Shown: piece by piece, positions 16,843 to 26,224 of the stretch | How positions within the stretch are numbered: position 1 is the first letter of the stretch | How the letters are laid out: each line of letters starts with the position of its first letter | NCBI RefSeq assembly: GCF_017573505.1 | Contig: NZ_JAGEOJ010000004.1 | Location: 124,001-188,000 of the forward strand | Source of the DNA: Actinomadura barringtoniae | Lineage (GTDB): Bacteria > Actinomycetota > Actinomycetes > Streptosporangiales > Streptosporangiaceae | Direction of reading: 5' to 3' | Length of the DNA: 64,000 nucleotides | The notes under the pieces: model-generated | Told to the model about the DNA's origin: nothing | The model's database searches: none | Seen by the model: only the letters and a program-made list of their open reading frames with translations | Position numbers and translations under genes: made by a program

Positions 16843-19800
16843 TCACCAGGTGTCGATCCAGGGGCGCGGCTCCACCGGGCCCTCCGGGGCGTCACCGAAC
16901 GCCGTGGTGATGAGGCGGCGCGTGTCGGCGGGGTCGATGACGTCGTCGAGCTCGAACACGCTCGCCGCGTTGAGCGCCTTGCCGTGCTCGTACGCCAGGC
17001 CGACCATCTGCTCGAACAGCGCCTGCGGGTCCTCGGCCTCCTCCAGCTCCTTGCGGAAGCCGAGCCGGACCGCGCCCTCCAGGCCCATGCCGCCGACCTC
17101 GCCGGTCGGCCAGGCGACGGTGGCCAGCGGCGCCTGGAACGTACCGCCCGCCATCGCCTGCGCGCCCAGCCCGTAGGCCTTGCGGAGCACGACGGTGACG
17201 AACGGGACGCGCAGGTTCGCGCCGATCACGAACAGCCTGCTGAAGTGCCGCACGGTCGCGGTGCGCTCGGCGTCCGGGCCGACCATGAAGCCGGGGGTGT
17301 CGCAGAGCGAGACGACCGGGAGGCCGTGGGCGTCGCACAGCTGCAGGAACCGGGCGGCCTTGTCGGCGGCGTCGCGGTCGATCGCGCCGCCCAGGTGAAC
17401 GGGGTTGTTGGCGATCAGGCCCATCGGCCTGCCCTCGATGCGGACCAGCGCGGTGATGATGCCGGCGCCGAAGCCGCGCCGCAGTTCCAGGACCGAGTCC
17501 TGGTCGGCGAGGTGGTCGATGACCTGGCGGACGTCGTAGGCGCGCAGCCGGTTCTCGGGGATCAGATGGCGGAGCGTCCGCTGGTCGGCGGCCGTCCAGT
17601 CGGCGGTGGGCCCCTGGAAGTAGGACAGGTAGCGCTTGGCGACGCTGACCGCTTCCGCCTCGTCTTCGACGAGGATGTCGATGACGCCGTTCGGGACCTG
17701 GTCGGCGACCGGTCCGATCTCCTCGGGTCGGAAGACGCCCAGGCCACCGCCCTCGATCATCGCCGGGCCGCCCATGCCGATGTTGGCGTCGCGGGTGGCG
17801 ATGATGACGTCGCAGCAGCCCAGCAGCGCCGCGTTCCCGGCGAAGCAACGGCCCGCGACGATCCCGATGGAGGGCACCAGGCCGCTGAGGCGCCCCATGG
17901 CGTGGAAGCTCAGGACGTCCAGGCCGGACACCATGGTGGTGTCGGAGTCGTTCGGCCGCCCTCCCCCGCCCTCGGCGAACAGGATCAGCGGCAGGCGGCG
18001 CCGCTCGGTCAGCTCCAGCAGGCGGTCGGTCTTGCGGTGGCCCAGGTTGCCCTGGGTGCCCGCCATGACCATGTAGTCGTAGGACACGACCATGCACTGG
18101 CCGCCGTTGACCTCGCCGATGCCGCCGATCAGGCCGTCGGCGGGCGTGCGGGCGATCAGGTCGTCCAGGGAGCGGCGGCGCCGCTGGGCGGCCAGGACCA
18201 GCGCGCCGTACTCGACGAACGTCCCGTCGTCGCACAGGTCGTCGATGTTCTCGCGCGCGGTGCGGTGGCCGCGCGCGTGCCGCTTGGCGACCGCGTCGGG
18301 CCGGGCGGCGTCCAGGCCGATCTCGTGCCTGCTCCGCGCCTCGGCCAGGTCGGGGCGGATCTCGTCGAGGTCGATCGCGGCCTCGTCGTCGGCATGGTCG
18401 CCGTCCACCTCGGCGGGCTCGGTGAACAGCAGCGGTGCCCCGGCGGCGACGGTGACGCCCGGCGCGACGGCGAGCCCGGTGACGATCCCGGGCTCGGCGG
18501 CGCGGACGACGTGCTCCATCTTCATCGCCTCGAGGATCACGACGGGCGTCCCCGGCCGTACGAGCTCGCCCTCGGCGACCTCGACGGCGACCACGGTGCC
18601 CTGCAGCGGCGCCGTCACCGGAACCGATCCGGCGGGGCTCGGAAGCACGGTGTGGGCCGGCACGGTGTCGGCCCGCGCGCCGTCGTCGGTGGGGAGTTCG
18701 GCGAGGTGGTCGGCGATGAAGCCGGTGTCCACGCCGCCCCCGGCGAAGTCGGGGTGGCGCAGGATCGCCCGCAGCAGGGGAACGGTCGTGGCGACGCCGG
18801 TGAGGTCGAACTCCCCGAGGGCCCGGTCGGCACGGCGGACCGCGTCGGGGAAGTCCCCGGCGAGCACGATCACCTTGGCCAGCAGCGAGTCGTACCGGGG
18901 GCTCGTGCGGTAGCCGGGGTAGCCGTGGGTGTCCACGCGGACGCCCGGGCCTCCCGGCGGCATGAACGAGGTCAGCGTCCCGGCGTGCGGGACGGGCGAT
19001 CCATCGGGCCCGAGCGTCTCGGTGTTGACGCGGACCTGGATCGCCGAGCCGTTCACCGGCGGCGGGCGTTCCATCTTCAGGTCCGCGAGGGTCAGCCCGT
19101 CGGCGATCCGGAACTGGGTCTTCACCAGGTCCAGGCCCGTGATCTCCTCGGTGACGGTGTGCTCGACCTGGAGCCGCGGGTTGGCCTCCAGGAACCAGAA
19201 CTCGTCCCCGGCCACCAGGAACTCGAACGTGCCGAGGCTGCCGTAGCGTGCCCTTTCGGCCATGCGCAGGGCCGCGTTGAGGATGCCCTCCCGGACGCCA
19301 TCGTCCAGCCGGGGCGCGGGGGCGATCTCGATGAGCTTCTGGTGGCGCCGCTGAACGCTGCAGTCGCGGTCCCACAGGTGGACGACGGCGCCGGTGCCGT
19401 CACCGACGATCTGCACCTCGATGTGCCGGGGATGCGGGACGTGCCGTTCGACGTAGACCTCGGCGCGGCCGAACGCGCCGAGCGCCTCCGAGGCGCACCG
19501 CTCGTAGGCCTCGGGCAGGTCGGCGGGGTCCTCGACGACCCGCATGCCGCGCCCGCCGCCGCCGGCGACGGCCTTCAGCATCACCGGGCCGTGCCGCCCG
19601 GCGAACGCGAGCGCCTCGTCGAGCGTGGTCGGGCCGTTCGTGCCCGGGATCAGCGGCACGCCGAGCTCGGCGGCCAGCGCCCGCGAGCGGGTCTTGTCGC
19701 CGAACAGCTCCAGCAGTTCCGGACGTGGCCCGACGAAGGTCAGCCCGGCCTCGGCGCAGCGCTGGGCGAACGAGGCGTTCTCGCTCAGCAGGCCGTAGCC

Positions 19801-20034
19801 GGGGTGGACGGCGTCGGCGCCGGTGTCCTTGGCGGCGGCGAGGACGGCGTCGGCGTCGAGATAGCCCGCGACGCCCTCACCCGGCAGCTCGCGGGACTCG
19901 TCGGCCCGGCGTACGTGCAGCGAGCCGGCGTCGTCGGGGGTGTGGACCGCGACGGTCCTGATGCCCAGCTCGGCCGCCGCCCGCATCACCCGCAGGGTGA
20001 CCTCGCCGCGGTTGGCCACCAGGACCTTGTTCAT
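16843..20034 (-). CDS. Single-chain acyl-CoA carboxylase (BC-BCCP-CT fusion)
   Basis: 1063 residues with all activities of a biotin-dependent carboxylase. Biotin carboxylase spans about residues 1-450 (VLVANRGE; ATP-grasp loop AVAGGGGRGMR; CSVQRRHQKLIE; EANPRLQVEHTVTE). A biotinyl domain with EAMKMEH lies near 510-520. The carboxyltransferase halves follow to the end (LILFAEGGGGRP; DTPGFMVGPDAE; VLRKAYGLGAQAMAGG). It makes malonyl-, methylmalonyl- or longer acylmalonyl-CoA. Single-chain long-chain acyl-CoA carboxylases exist in mycobacteria; most actinomycetes use separate alpha and beta chains. Its ATG overlaps the stop of the upstream methyltransferase (ATGA), so translation is coupled. Acyl specificity is not readable. 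Confidence 0.93.
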   Translation of the reverse strand: MNKVLVANRGEVTLRVMRAAAELGIRTVAVHTPDDAGSLHVRRADESRELPGEGVAGYLDADAVLAAAKDTGADAVHPGYGLLSENASFAQRCAEAGLTFVGPRPELLELFGDKTRSRALAAELGVPLIPGTNGPTTLDEALAFAGRHGPVMLKAVAGGGGRGMRVVEDPADLPEAYERCASEALGAFGRAEVYVERHVPHPRHIEVQIVGDGTGAVVHLWDRDCSVQRRHQKLIEIAPAPRLDDGVREGILNAALRMAERARYGSLGTFEFLVAGDEFWFLEANPRLQVEHTVTEEITGLDLVKTQFRIADGLTLADLKMERPPPVNGSAIQVRVNTETLGPDGSPVPHAGTLTSFMPPGGPGVRVDTHGYPGYRTSPRYDSLLAKVIVLAGDFPDAVRRADRALGEFDLTGVATTVPLLRAILRHPDFAGGGVDTGFIADHLAELPTDDGARADTVPAHTVLPSPAGSVPVTAPLQGTVVAVEVAEGELVRPGTPVVILEAMKMEHVVRAAEPGIVTGLAVAPGVTVAAGAPLLFTEPAEVDGDHADDEAAIDLDEIRPDLAEARSRHEIGLDAARPDAVAKRHARGHRTARENIDDLCDDGTFVEYGALVLAAQRRRRSLDDLIARTPADGLIGGIGEVNGGQCMVVSYDYMVMAGTQGNLGHRKTDRLLELTERRRLPLILFAEGGGGRPNDSDTTMVSGLDVLSFHAMGRLSGLVPSIGIVAGRCFAGNAALLGCCDVIIATRDANIGMGGPAMIEGGGLGVFRPEEIGPVADQVPNGVIDILVEDEAEAVSVAKRYLSYFQGPTADWTAADQRTLRHLIPENRLRAYDVRQVIDHLADQDSVLELRRGFGAGIITALVRIEGRPMGLIANNPVHLGGAIDRDAADKAARFLQLCDAHGLPVVSLCDTPGFMVGPDAERTATVRHFSRLFVIGANLRVPFVTVVLRKAYGLGAQAMAGGTFQAPLATVAWPTGEVGGMGLEGAVRLGFRKELEEAEDPQALFEQMVGLAYEHGKALNAASVFELDDVIDPADTRRLITTAFGDAPEGPVEPRPWIDTW

Positions 20035-20828
20035 GCCTTCTCCGCCCTCAGCGAGTACATCATCGGCACGCGCGGACGCCCCTCGGGGAGCCGGTAGACG
20101 GTGCCGTCCCGTTCCAGCGACTTGTAGCGCTCGAAGAGCGTGAAGTCGTGCTCGTGCAGGAACTCCAGCCGCAGCCCGGCGCCGGTCAGCGCGCTCACCA
20201 CCGAGCCGATGCCGTGCTGGAACTGCACGGAGCGGTTGTTGGTGGTGGCGGCCTCGGTGTCGGTGTAGGTGCCGGGTTCGTCCCACACCTGCGGCTGGTC
20301 GTCGAAGTAGTCGTAGGCGACCGTGCGGCCCTCCTCGTCGTCCAGAACGTCCGCGAACGGGTGGAATTCGACCAGGTAGAGGTGGCCACCGGGTTCGAGG
20401 AGGTCGACGACGGTCCGCGCCCATCGTTCGAGGTCGGGAAGCCAGACCAGGGCGCCGAGCCCGGTGTAGACGATGTCGTAGGTCTCCCCCAGCGCCTCCG
20501 GGGCCGAGTAGACGTCCGAGACGACGAAACGGGCGGGCAGGCCCTCCTCGGCCGCCAGGCCCTGGGCGGCGGCGATCGCGGGGCCGGAGAAGTCCAGCCC
20601 GGTCACCACCGCGCCCCGGCGCGCCCACGACAATGTGTCCAGGCCGAAATGGCACTGCAGGTGGACCAGCCGCCGACCCGACACATCGCCCAACTCGGCG
20701 GGCTCGAAGCCGCGCAGCGCCGAAACGCCCTTCCGGAAGCCCTCCACGTCGTAGAAATCGCTGGTGACGTGGATCGGGACGCGCTCGTCCCACAGGGCCC
20801 GGTTGAGTGTCAGGTAGTCGTCGGCCAT
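20031..20828 (-). CDS. Class I SAM-dependent methyltransferase
   Basis: 265 residues. SAM-binding motif I is LVHLQCHFGLDTLSWARRG, followed by VTGLDFSGPAI, with motif post-I around VSDVYSAPE. It resembles the UbiE/small-molecule methyltransferase group. ATG 20828 begins just inside the promoter region shared with the divergent TetR gene. The stop TGA overlaps the start of the acyl-CoA carboxylase gene by 4 bp, so the two are an operon. The acceptor is unknown. Confidence 0.9.
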   Translation of the reverse strand: MADDYLTLNRALWDERVPIHVTSDFYDVEGFRKGVSALRGFEPAELGDVSGRRLVHLQCHFGLDTLSWARRGAVVTGLDFSGPAIAAAQGLAAEEGLPARFVVSDVYSAPEALGETYDIVYTGLGALVWLPDLERWARTVVDLLEPGGHLYLVEFHPFADVLDDEEGRTVAYDYFDDQPQVWDEPGTYTDTEAATTNNRSVQFQHGIGSVVSALTGAGLRLEFLHEHDFTLFERYKSLERDGTVYRLPEGRPRVPMMYSLRAEKA

Positions 20829-20870
20829 GTCTTGACGATAATGGTCGCATCGAACCGGAAGGAGAACCGG

Positions 20871-21464
20871 ATGACCGGCGAGCGGCGCTCCCTGCGCGAC
20901 GCCCTGCTGGACGCGGCGTCCGAGCTGCTCGTGCAGCGCGGCTACCGCGGCGTCCGGATGCAGGACGTCGCGGCGTCCGTCGGAGTGAGCAGGCAGACCG
21001 TCTACAACGAGTTCGGCGACAAGTGGGGCCTGGCCCAGGCGATCGTCATGCGCGACAACGAGCTCTATCTGGACGACATCGACCGGATCCTCAGCGAGCA
21101 CGCCGACCTGTACTCGGCGGTGGCCGAGGCGGTCCGCTACACCCTCGAGACCTCCCAGGACGACCCGATCAAGAAGGTGGTGCTCACCGGCGCCGGCGGG
21201 GACGAGCTGCTCCCCCTGCTGACCACGCAGGCCGAGCCGCTGATGTTCACCGCCCGCACCCGCATCATCGAGCACGCCCTGGCCCAGTGGCCCGAGCTGG
21301 ACCGCACCGAGCTGGCCGAGATCGCCGAGGTCGCCCTGCGGCTCACCATCAGCAACATGATCCTTCCCGGCGACCCACCGGAGCGGGTGGCCGCGCTCAT
21401 CGCCCGGATGGTCGTCCGCTACCTGGGCACGCCGGTGCCCGAGGGCGACCGGGCCGACGCGTAA
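20871..21464 (+). CDS. TetR family transcriptional regulator
   Basis: 197 residues. The helix-turn-helix (MQDVAASVGVSRQTVYNEFGDKWGL) is near residues 30-55, followed by an all-helical effector domain. ATG 20871 has AAGGAG 6 nt upstream. It is divergent, with a 42-bp gap, from the methyltransferase/carboxylase operon, which it probably represses. The YNEF and downstream region resemble AlkX-type TetR proteins, so an acyl ligand is plausible but not shown. Confidence 0.92.
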   Translation: MTGERRSLRDALLDAASELLVQRGYRGVRMQDVAASVGVSRQTVYNEFGDKWGLAQAIVMRDNELYLDDIDRILSEHADLYSAVAEAVRYTLETSQDDPIKKVVLTGAGGDELLPLLTTQAEPLMFTARTRIIEHALAQWPELDRTELAEIAEVALRLTISNMILPGDPPERVAALIARMVVRYLGTPVPEGDRADA

Positions 21465-21538
21465 CGTGATCACCCGCGGGGAATGATCAGCTGAGGTGAC
21501 CGGCGCGGGGCCGGTCCGGGCCGTTCGGGGGACCGGTC

Positions 21539-22837
21539 GTGCGCAGGCCGTGGCTCGTCACGCGCTGGCGGCACCGGCGCCGCCGGATCTGGGTGCTGCC
21601 CACCCTCATGATCGTGGGATCGATCCTGCTGTCGTGGCTGCTGCCGTGGCTGGACCGCTGGCGCGCCGATGATCCTGACCTGGGCGACGGGCTGATCCAG
21701 TTCGACCTGGGCGCGACCGCCAGCCTGCTGGCCTCGGTGGCCAGCGGCGTGATCGCCTTCAGCGGCTTCGTGTTCACGGCGGTGACGCTGGCGCTGCAGT
21801 TCGGCACCAGCACGTTCTCCGCCCGGCTGATCCCGGTCTTCCAGCGCGACCTGGTGGTGCGGCTCGCGCTCGGGGTGTTCACCTCCACGTTCGTCTACTC
21901 GGTGCTGATCGCCGCGCGGCTCGGCGTGCGCGAGACCGACTACAAGCCGGTCGTGGCGGTGCTGTTCGGGGTCGGCCTGGCCGTCGCGAGCGTGCTGGTC
22001 TTCTTCCTGCTCATCAACCGGATCGTCGACCTGCTGCGGGTGGTGCGGCTGCTGCGCCGGGTCGCCTCGTACGGCCGGTACGCGATCGACAAGACCTACC
22101 CCGACCCGCACCTGGACCCCGAGATCCAGGAGGTCCCCTCCCCCGGCACGTCCCGTGTCCTGCGCTACGGCGGCCGGTCCGGGGCGCTGCTGGCGGTGAA
22201 CGCCGCCGGCCTCGCCAAGATCGCCGAACGCCATGACCTGGTGGTGACCCTGGTGCCCGCGCCCGGCGACTTCCTGGCCCCCGGCAACGAGCTGCTGCGC
22301 ATCGAAGGCGACGTGACCGACCTGCACCCGGGGCCGATCCACCGCTGCCTCATCGTCGGCGAGGAACGGGCCCTGGACAACGACCCGGGGTTCGCGCTGC
22401 GCGCCATCGTCGACGTCGCCAACAAGGCCCTGTCGCCCGCCATCAACGACCCCACCACGGCCGTCCAGGCGATCGACTACCTGGAGGAGCTGCTCATCCG
22501 GCTCGGCAACCGCGACCTCGGCATCGGCGTCACCACCGACGAGCGGGGCGCGGTCCGGCTGCGCATGCGCACCCCCACCTGGGAGGACTTCGTCTCGCTG
22601 GCCACCGACGAGATCCGTCACTTCGGCGGCGACTCCCTGCAGGTCCTGCGCCGCCTTCGCGCCATGCTGGAGGACGTCTCGGCGGCCGTTCCCCCCGACC
22701 GCAGGCCTGTCCTGCGGATCCGCCGCGCCGCCGTGGACGCCGCCGCCCGGGCGGCCTTCCCCGATCCGCCCGACCACGGCCTGGCCCTGCTCCCCGACGC
22801 GCAAGGCCTCGGATCGGGCGAACGCGCCCCCGAATAA
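21539..22837 (+). CDS. DUF2254 membrane protein
   Basis: 432 residues. Four N-terminal hydrophobic segments lie at about 18-38, 58-85, 103-125 and 138-160. The soluble C-terminal region carries the conserved DUF2254 block VANKALSPAINDPTTAVQAIDYL. The start is GTG 21539 after GGGGGA. The function of the family is unknown. It stands alone between a TetR gene and rtcB on the same strand. Confidence 0.9.
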   Translation: MRRPWLVTRWRHRRRRIWVLPTLMIVGSILLSWLLPWLDRWRADDPDLGDGLIQFDLGATASLLASVASGVIAFSGFVFTAVTLALQFGTSTFSARLIPVFQRDLVVRLALGVFTSTFVYSVLIAARLGVRETDYKPVVAVLFGVGLAVASVLVFFLLINRIVDLLRVVRLLRRVASYGRYAIDKTYPDPHLDPEIQEVPSPGTSRVLRYGGRSGALLAVNAAGLAKIAERHDLVVTLVPAPGDFLAPGNELLRIEGDVTDLHPGPIHRCLIVGEERALDNDPGFALRAIVDVANKALSPAINDPTTAVQAIDYLEELLIRLGNRDLGIGVTTDERGAVRLRMRTPTWEDFVSLATDEIRHFGGDSLQVLRRLRAMLEDVSAAVPPDRRPVLRIRRAAVDAAARAAFPDPPDHGLALLPDAQGLGSGERAPE

Positions 22838-22918
22838 TCCGTCGCGGCGGCGCGGTGTCGGCCGCTACCGTCGTCAGATCACCTCGCGGCTGCTGAACCC
22901 GAGGCCAACGCCCCTTGG

Positions 22919-22942
22919 TGTGGCGCATCTTGTGGCGCATCT
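22919..22942 (+). repeat. 12-bp tandem duplication upstream of rtcB
   Basis: TGTGGCGCATCT occurs twice without a gap, followed by the related CTTGCGGCGCACT. It lies 61-84 bp before the rtcB start, in the likely promoter or leader. It may be a tandem binding site or slippage. Confidence 0.5.
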
Positions 22943-23002
22943 CTTGCGGCGCACTGCGCCATGCCCTCCATTCGTTCAGCAGCCCGAAGGACATTCCCCA
23001 CC

Positions 23003-24493
23003 ATGCGTGTTCGCCAAGACCACCGTCTTGTCCGCATCGACGACCACTGGCTCCAGCTCCCCAACCGCTGGGACATCCCCGTCCACGTCTGCGCCGACGC
23101 CCGCGTGCCGCTCGAACCGGCCGCCGTCGACGAGGCCCTCGGCGTCCTGGAGACCGCCGACACGCTGCGCCGCCTCGCCGAGGCGACGCCCGGCTACGAC
23201 GGCCCCGAGCCCCGCATCACCCGCGTCGCCCTCACCCCCGACTTCCACAAGGGAGCCGGGATCCCGATCGGCACCGTTCTGGAGACCGAGCACGCGCTGC
23301 TCCCGCAGGCCGTCGGCAACGACGTCAACTGCGGCATGCGGCTGGAGGTCACCGGACTGAACGTCGACCGCGTGCGGCCCCGGCTGGACGCGCTGGAGCG
23401 GCGGCTGCGGTACCTGTTCTTCGAGGGCGGCCGCCGGATCGCGCTCACCCCGGCCCAGCGCGAGGGCCTGCTCCGCGACGGCCTGCCCGGCCTGATGCTC
23501 GCCGGGGACGCCGAGCCGTCCTGGCCGGGCCTTCAGCCCGGCGACGCCGAGGACTGCGTGGACCGGGTGCACGCCTCCGGCTTCCCGGTCGCGACGGCCG
23601 AGGCGTTCGCCGACTGGGTCGCGGGCTCGGGCGGGACCGGCCACGACAGCGTGATCGGCGGCATCGGCGGAGGGAACCACTTCGCCGAGCTGCAGTACGT
23701 CTCCGCCGTGCACGATCCGGCCGCCGCGCACGCCTGGGGCCTGTCGGTCGGCACGGTCGTGACGATGGTGCACAGCGGTTCGCTCTCGCTCGGGCACCAG
23801 GCGGGCGCGACCGGCCTGGACCGGCTCCGCGCCGGGTGGCCGCGCAGTCTGCCCAGGCCACGGAACGGGATCCTGCCGTTCCTGTTCGACGAACGTTCCG
23901 AGCCCGCCCGCCGCCGCTACCTCGACTCGTTCGGCAACGCCGCCAACTTCGCGCTCGGCAACCGGTTCTTCCTGTCGCTCACGATGCGGGCGGGGCTGGC
24001 GGCCGAGTGCGGCGAGGCGTCCGCCCGGCTGCTGTACGACGCTCCGCACAACCTGCTCTGGCAGGACGGCGACCGGGTCGTGCACCGCAAGGGCGCGACT
24101 CCCGCGGGCGGTGACGGTACGTGGGGCGAGCCGGTGATCGTGCCCGGCTCGATGGGGGCGTCCAGCTTCGTGCTGCGCGGCACCGGCGACCGGCGCACGC
24201 TCGCCAGCGCCTGCCACGGCGCGGGCCGCCGCATCCCGCGCGGCGCGACGGCCCGCGCCGGCGACGCCGAGCTGGACGCCTTCCTGCGGGAGTTCCGCGT
24301 GGTCACGCCGCTGAACCACCGCGACCCGATGGTGGCGCGGCGTTCGGACGTCATGGCGGCCTGGCGGCGCGACCTCAAGCAGGAGGCGCCGTGGGCTTAC
24401 AAGGACATCGGCCCGGTCGTGTCGAGCCTGGACGCGGGCGGCGTCGCGCTGCCGGTCGCCGAGCTGCGTCCGTTGCTGACGGTAAAAGGGTGA
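23003..24493 (+). CDS. rtcB: RtcB-like RNA ligase
   Basis: 496 residues. RtcB joins 2',3'-cyclic-phosphate or 3'-phosphate RNA ends to 5'-OH ends using Mn2+ and GTP. The metal-binding motif GNDVNCGM is near residue 104, with GGGNHFAE, MVHSGSLSLGH, DAPHNLLW and a final SACHGAGR block containing the guanylated His. ATG 23003 has GAAGGA about 12 nt upstream; an ATG at 22961 is less likely. There is no archease or rtcR gene nearby, but an ECF sigma gene follows in close spacing, so RNA repair may be stress-linked here. The enzyme assignment is strong; the physiological role is inference. Confidence 0.92.
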   Translation: MRVRQDHRLVRIDDHWLQLPNRWDIPVHVCADARVPLEPAAVDEALGVLETADTLRRLAEATPGYDGPEPRITRVALTPDFHKGAGIPIGTVLETEHALLPQAVGNDVNCGMRLEVTGLNVDRVRPRLDALERRLRYLFFEGGRRIALTPAQREGLLRDGLPGLMLAGDAEPSWPGLQPGDAEDCVDRVHASGFPVATAEAFADWVAGSGGTGHDSVIGGIGGGNHFAELQYVSAVHDPAAAHAWGLSVGTVVTMVHSGSLSLGHQAGATGLDRLRAGWPRSLPRPRNGILPFLFDERSEPARRRYLDSFGNAANFALGNRFFLSLTMRAGLAAECGEASARLLYDAPHNLLWQDGDRVVHRKGATPAGGDGTWGEPVIVPGSMGASSFVLRGTGDRRTLASACHGAGRRIPRGATARAGDAELDAFLREFRVVTPLNHRDPMVARRSDVMAAWRRDLKQEAPWAYKDIGPVVSSLDAGGVALPVAELRPLLTVKG

Positions 24494-24555
24494 AATGCTC
24501 TCCGCTCGGCGGACATGTGGTGGTCGTCCGGTTCCGCACGACGAGAGGATGCCCC

Positions 24556-25140
24556 TTGCCAGCCACCCCGAAGGCTTCGCGGCCACCCGACGACGGGCGG
24601 CGCCGCTTCGAGGAGCTCTACGCCGCGCACCGCGCGCAGATCCTCGGCTACGCACTGCGGCGCACGGCCGATCCGCAGGACGCGGCCGACATCCTCGCCG
24701 AGACGTTCCTGGTCGCCTGGCGGCGGCTGGAGGCCGTCCCGCACGGGACCGAGGCCCGGTTGTGGCTGTACGGCGTCGCGCGCCGCGTCCTCGCCAACCA
24801 CCACCGGGGCGCACGTCGCAGGTCGGCGCTGAACCTGGACCTGGCGGATCGCCTGCGCAGTGACCTGGCGGTCCATCACGTTCCGGAGGATCCGGGCGAG
24901 CTCGCCTCGGTCGCCGAGGCGTTCCGCGAACTGCCCGAAGGCGACCGGGAGCTGCTGGCGCTGGTCGGGTGGGAGGGCCTGGACCACGGCGAGATCGCCA
25001 CCGTCCTCGGCTGCTCCCGCAACGCGGTGCGGATACGGCTGCACCGCGCCCGCCGCCGGTTCGCCCGCGAGCTGGAGCGGCGGGGCGCCTCGGCGCCCCA
25101 ATCCCGCACCCTGGCCACCGCCCATGGAGAAAGCGCATGA
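24556..25140 (+). CDS. ECF-type RNA polymerase sigma factor
   Basis: 194 residues. Region 2 (FEELYAAHRAQILGYALRR, then DAADILAETFLVAWRRL) is at about residues 15-55. Region 4 (FRELPEGDRELLALVGWEG, then IATVLGCSRNAVRIRLHRAR) is at about 115-165. The TTG at 24556 is preferred because GAGAGG lies 7 nt upstream and the length fits ECF factors. The stop overlaps the next start (ATGA), so the downstream membrane protein is coupled and is the likely anti-sigma partner. Its target promoters are unknown. Confidence 0.9.
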   Translation: MPATPKASRPPDDGRRRFEELYAAHRAQILGYALRRTADPQDAADILAETFLVAWRRLEAVPHGTEARLWLYGVARRVLANHHRGARRRSALNLDLADRLRSDLAVHHVPEDPGELASVAEAFRELPEGDRELLALVGWEGLDHGEIATVLGCSRNAVRIRLHRARRRFARELERRGASAPQSRTLATAHGESA

Positions 25141-26114
25141 ACGACATCGACACCCTGGTCGGCCGGATCGCGCCCGTCACCGACGCCCGCGCCGCCGAAC
25201 TGCTCTCCGACGAGGCCGCCGCCGAGCTCGCCGACCGGATCGTGAGCTCCTCGGCCGAGACGCCCGAGGAGGTCTCCTCGCCCGGCCGTCCCCGGCGGCG
25301 CCTCACCATCGGGCTGCCGCTCCTGGCCACCGGCCTCGCGGGCGCCACGGCCGTGACCGCTCTGGTCTTCTCGTCCGGTGGCGGATCCCCGGCACCCGGT
25401 CCTTCCACGACCTCGACCTCGCACGCGCCGAAGGTCCAGCTCGCCGCGGCGCTCACCTTCACGCGCAAGGGCGGCCACATCGACGTGCGGATCCGCGACC
25501 CGTACGCCGACCCCAAGCGCTACAAGGAGGAGTTCGCCAAGCGCGGGCTCGACGTGGACCTGACGCTGATCCCGTCCTCTCCCTCGATCGTCGGGAGCGT
25601 GGTGATGATCGAGGGCGACATCACCCCCATCAACGAGAAGGGCGCCTGCGCGGTCGCCAGCGGCGGCGACGACTGCCCGGTGGGAGTACGCATCCCCGCC
25701 GGGTACAAGGGGCACGCGGCGGTCGCCTTCGCGCGGGCGGCACGCCCCGGCGAGCAGTACAACAGCACGGCCAACGCCGACGCGCCCGGCGAGGTCATGC
25801 ACGGGATGGTCTACCGCAAGCGGCGGGTGTCGGAGGTCCTCGCCGCACTCGCCAAGCGTCACGTCACGGTGCCCGAGTACAGGTACGAGCACGGCAACGA
25901 GAGCAAGGCCGCCTACCCGGGGCAGATTCCCGGCGACTGGTACGTCCATGACGCCAGCCCCTGGGCGGCCGGGCAGGTCATGCTCTTCGTCGGGCCGCAC
26001 CCCACCGAGCGTCCGGGAGACGCCGCGCCGCCGAACGTGGATCCGAACGCGCCCGACACCCCGCCGCCCGGCGCCACGCCCGCCGCGACCCCGAGCGCAA
26101 CGCCCACGAGCTGA
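25137..26114 (+). CDS. Single-pass membrane protein coupled to the ECF sigma factor
   Basis: 325 residues. A cytoplasmic N-terminal segment of about 50 residues is followed by one membrane helix (LTIGLPLLATGLAGATAVTA, near 57-78). The rest is extracellular and ends in a Pro/Thr/Ala-rich tail. The family is not recognised and there is no zinc anti-sigma motif (HxxxCxxC). Position and translational coupling make it a candidate membrane-bound regulator of the sigma factor, with the outer domain as a possible sensor. It ends just before a tandem array. Confidence 0.75.
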   Translation: MNDIDTLVGRIAPVTDARAAELLSDEAAAELADRIVSSSAETPEEVSSPGRPRRRLTIGLPLLATGLAGATAVTALVFSSGGGSPAPGPSTTSTSHAPKVQLAAALTFTRKGGHIDVRIRDPYADPKRYKEEFAKRGLDVDLTLIPSSPSIVGSVVMIEGDITPINEKGACAVASGGDDCPVGVRIPAGYKGHAAVAFARAARPGEQYNSTANADAPGEVMHGMVYRKRRVSEVLAALAKRHVTVPEYRYEHGNESKAAYPGQIPGDWYVHDASPWAAGQVMLFVGPHPTERPGDAAPPNVDPNAPDTPPPGATPAATPSATPTS

Positions 26115-26139
26115 CCCGAACCACCGGATCTGCCCGTCT

Positions 26140-26224
26140 CGATCAGCCCCGTCTCGATCAGCCCCGTCTCGATCAGCCCGTCTGGATCAGCCCGTCTGGA
26201 TCAGCCCGTCTGGATCAGCCCGTC
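26140..26224. repeat. 14-15-bp tandem array running into a gene 3' end
   Basis: Units of the form (C/G)GATCAGCCC(C)GTCT start at 26140, 26155, 26170, 26184 and 26198. A sixth copy at 26212-26224 is the stop codon plus last codons of the minus-strand DUF6463-like gene. Read on the minus strand, each unit carries GACGGGCTGA, identical to the gene's end (Thr-Gly-stop). Confidence 0.9.

Noticed and set aside
16984..20097. 1037-codon plus-strand open frame opposite the acyl-CoA carboxylase
   Set aside because: It is an antisense shadow; the minus strand encodes biotin carboxylase and carboxyltransferase motifs throughout.
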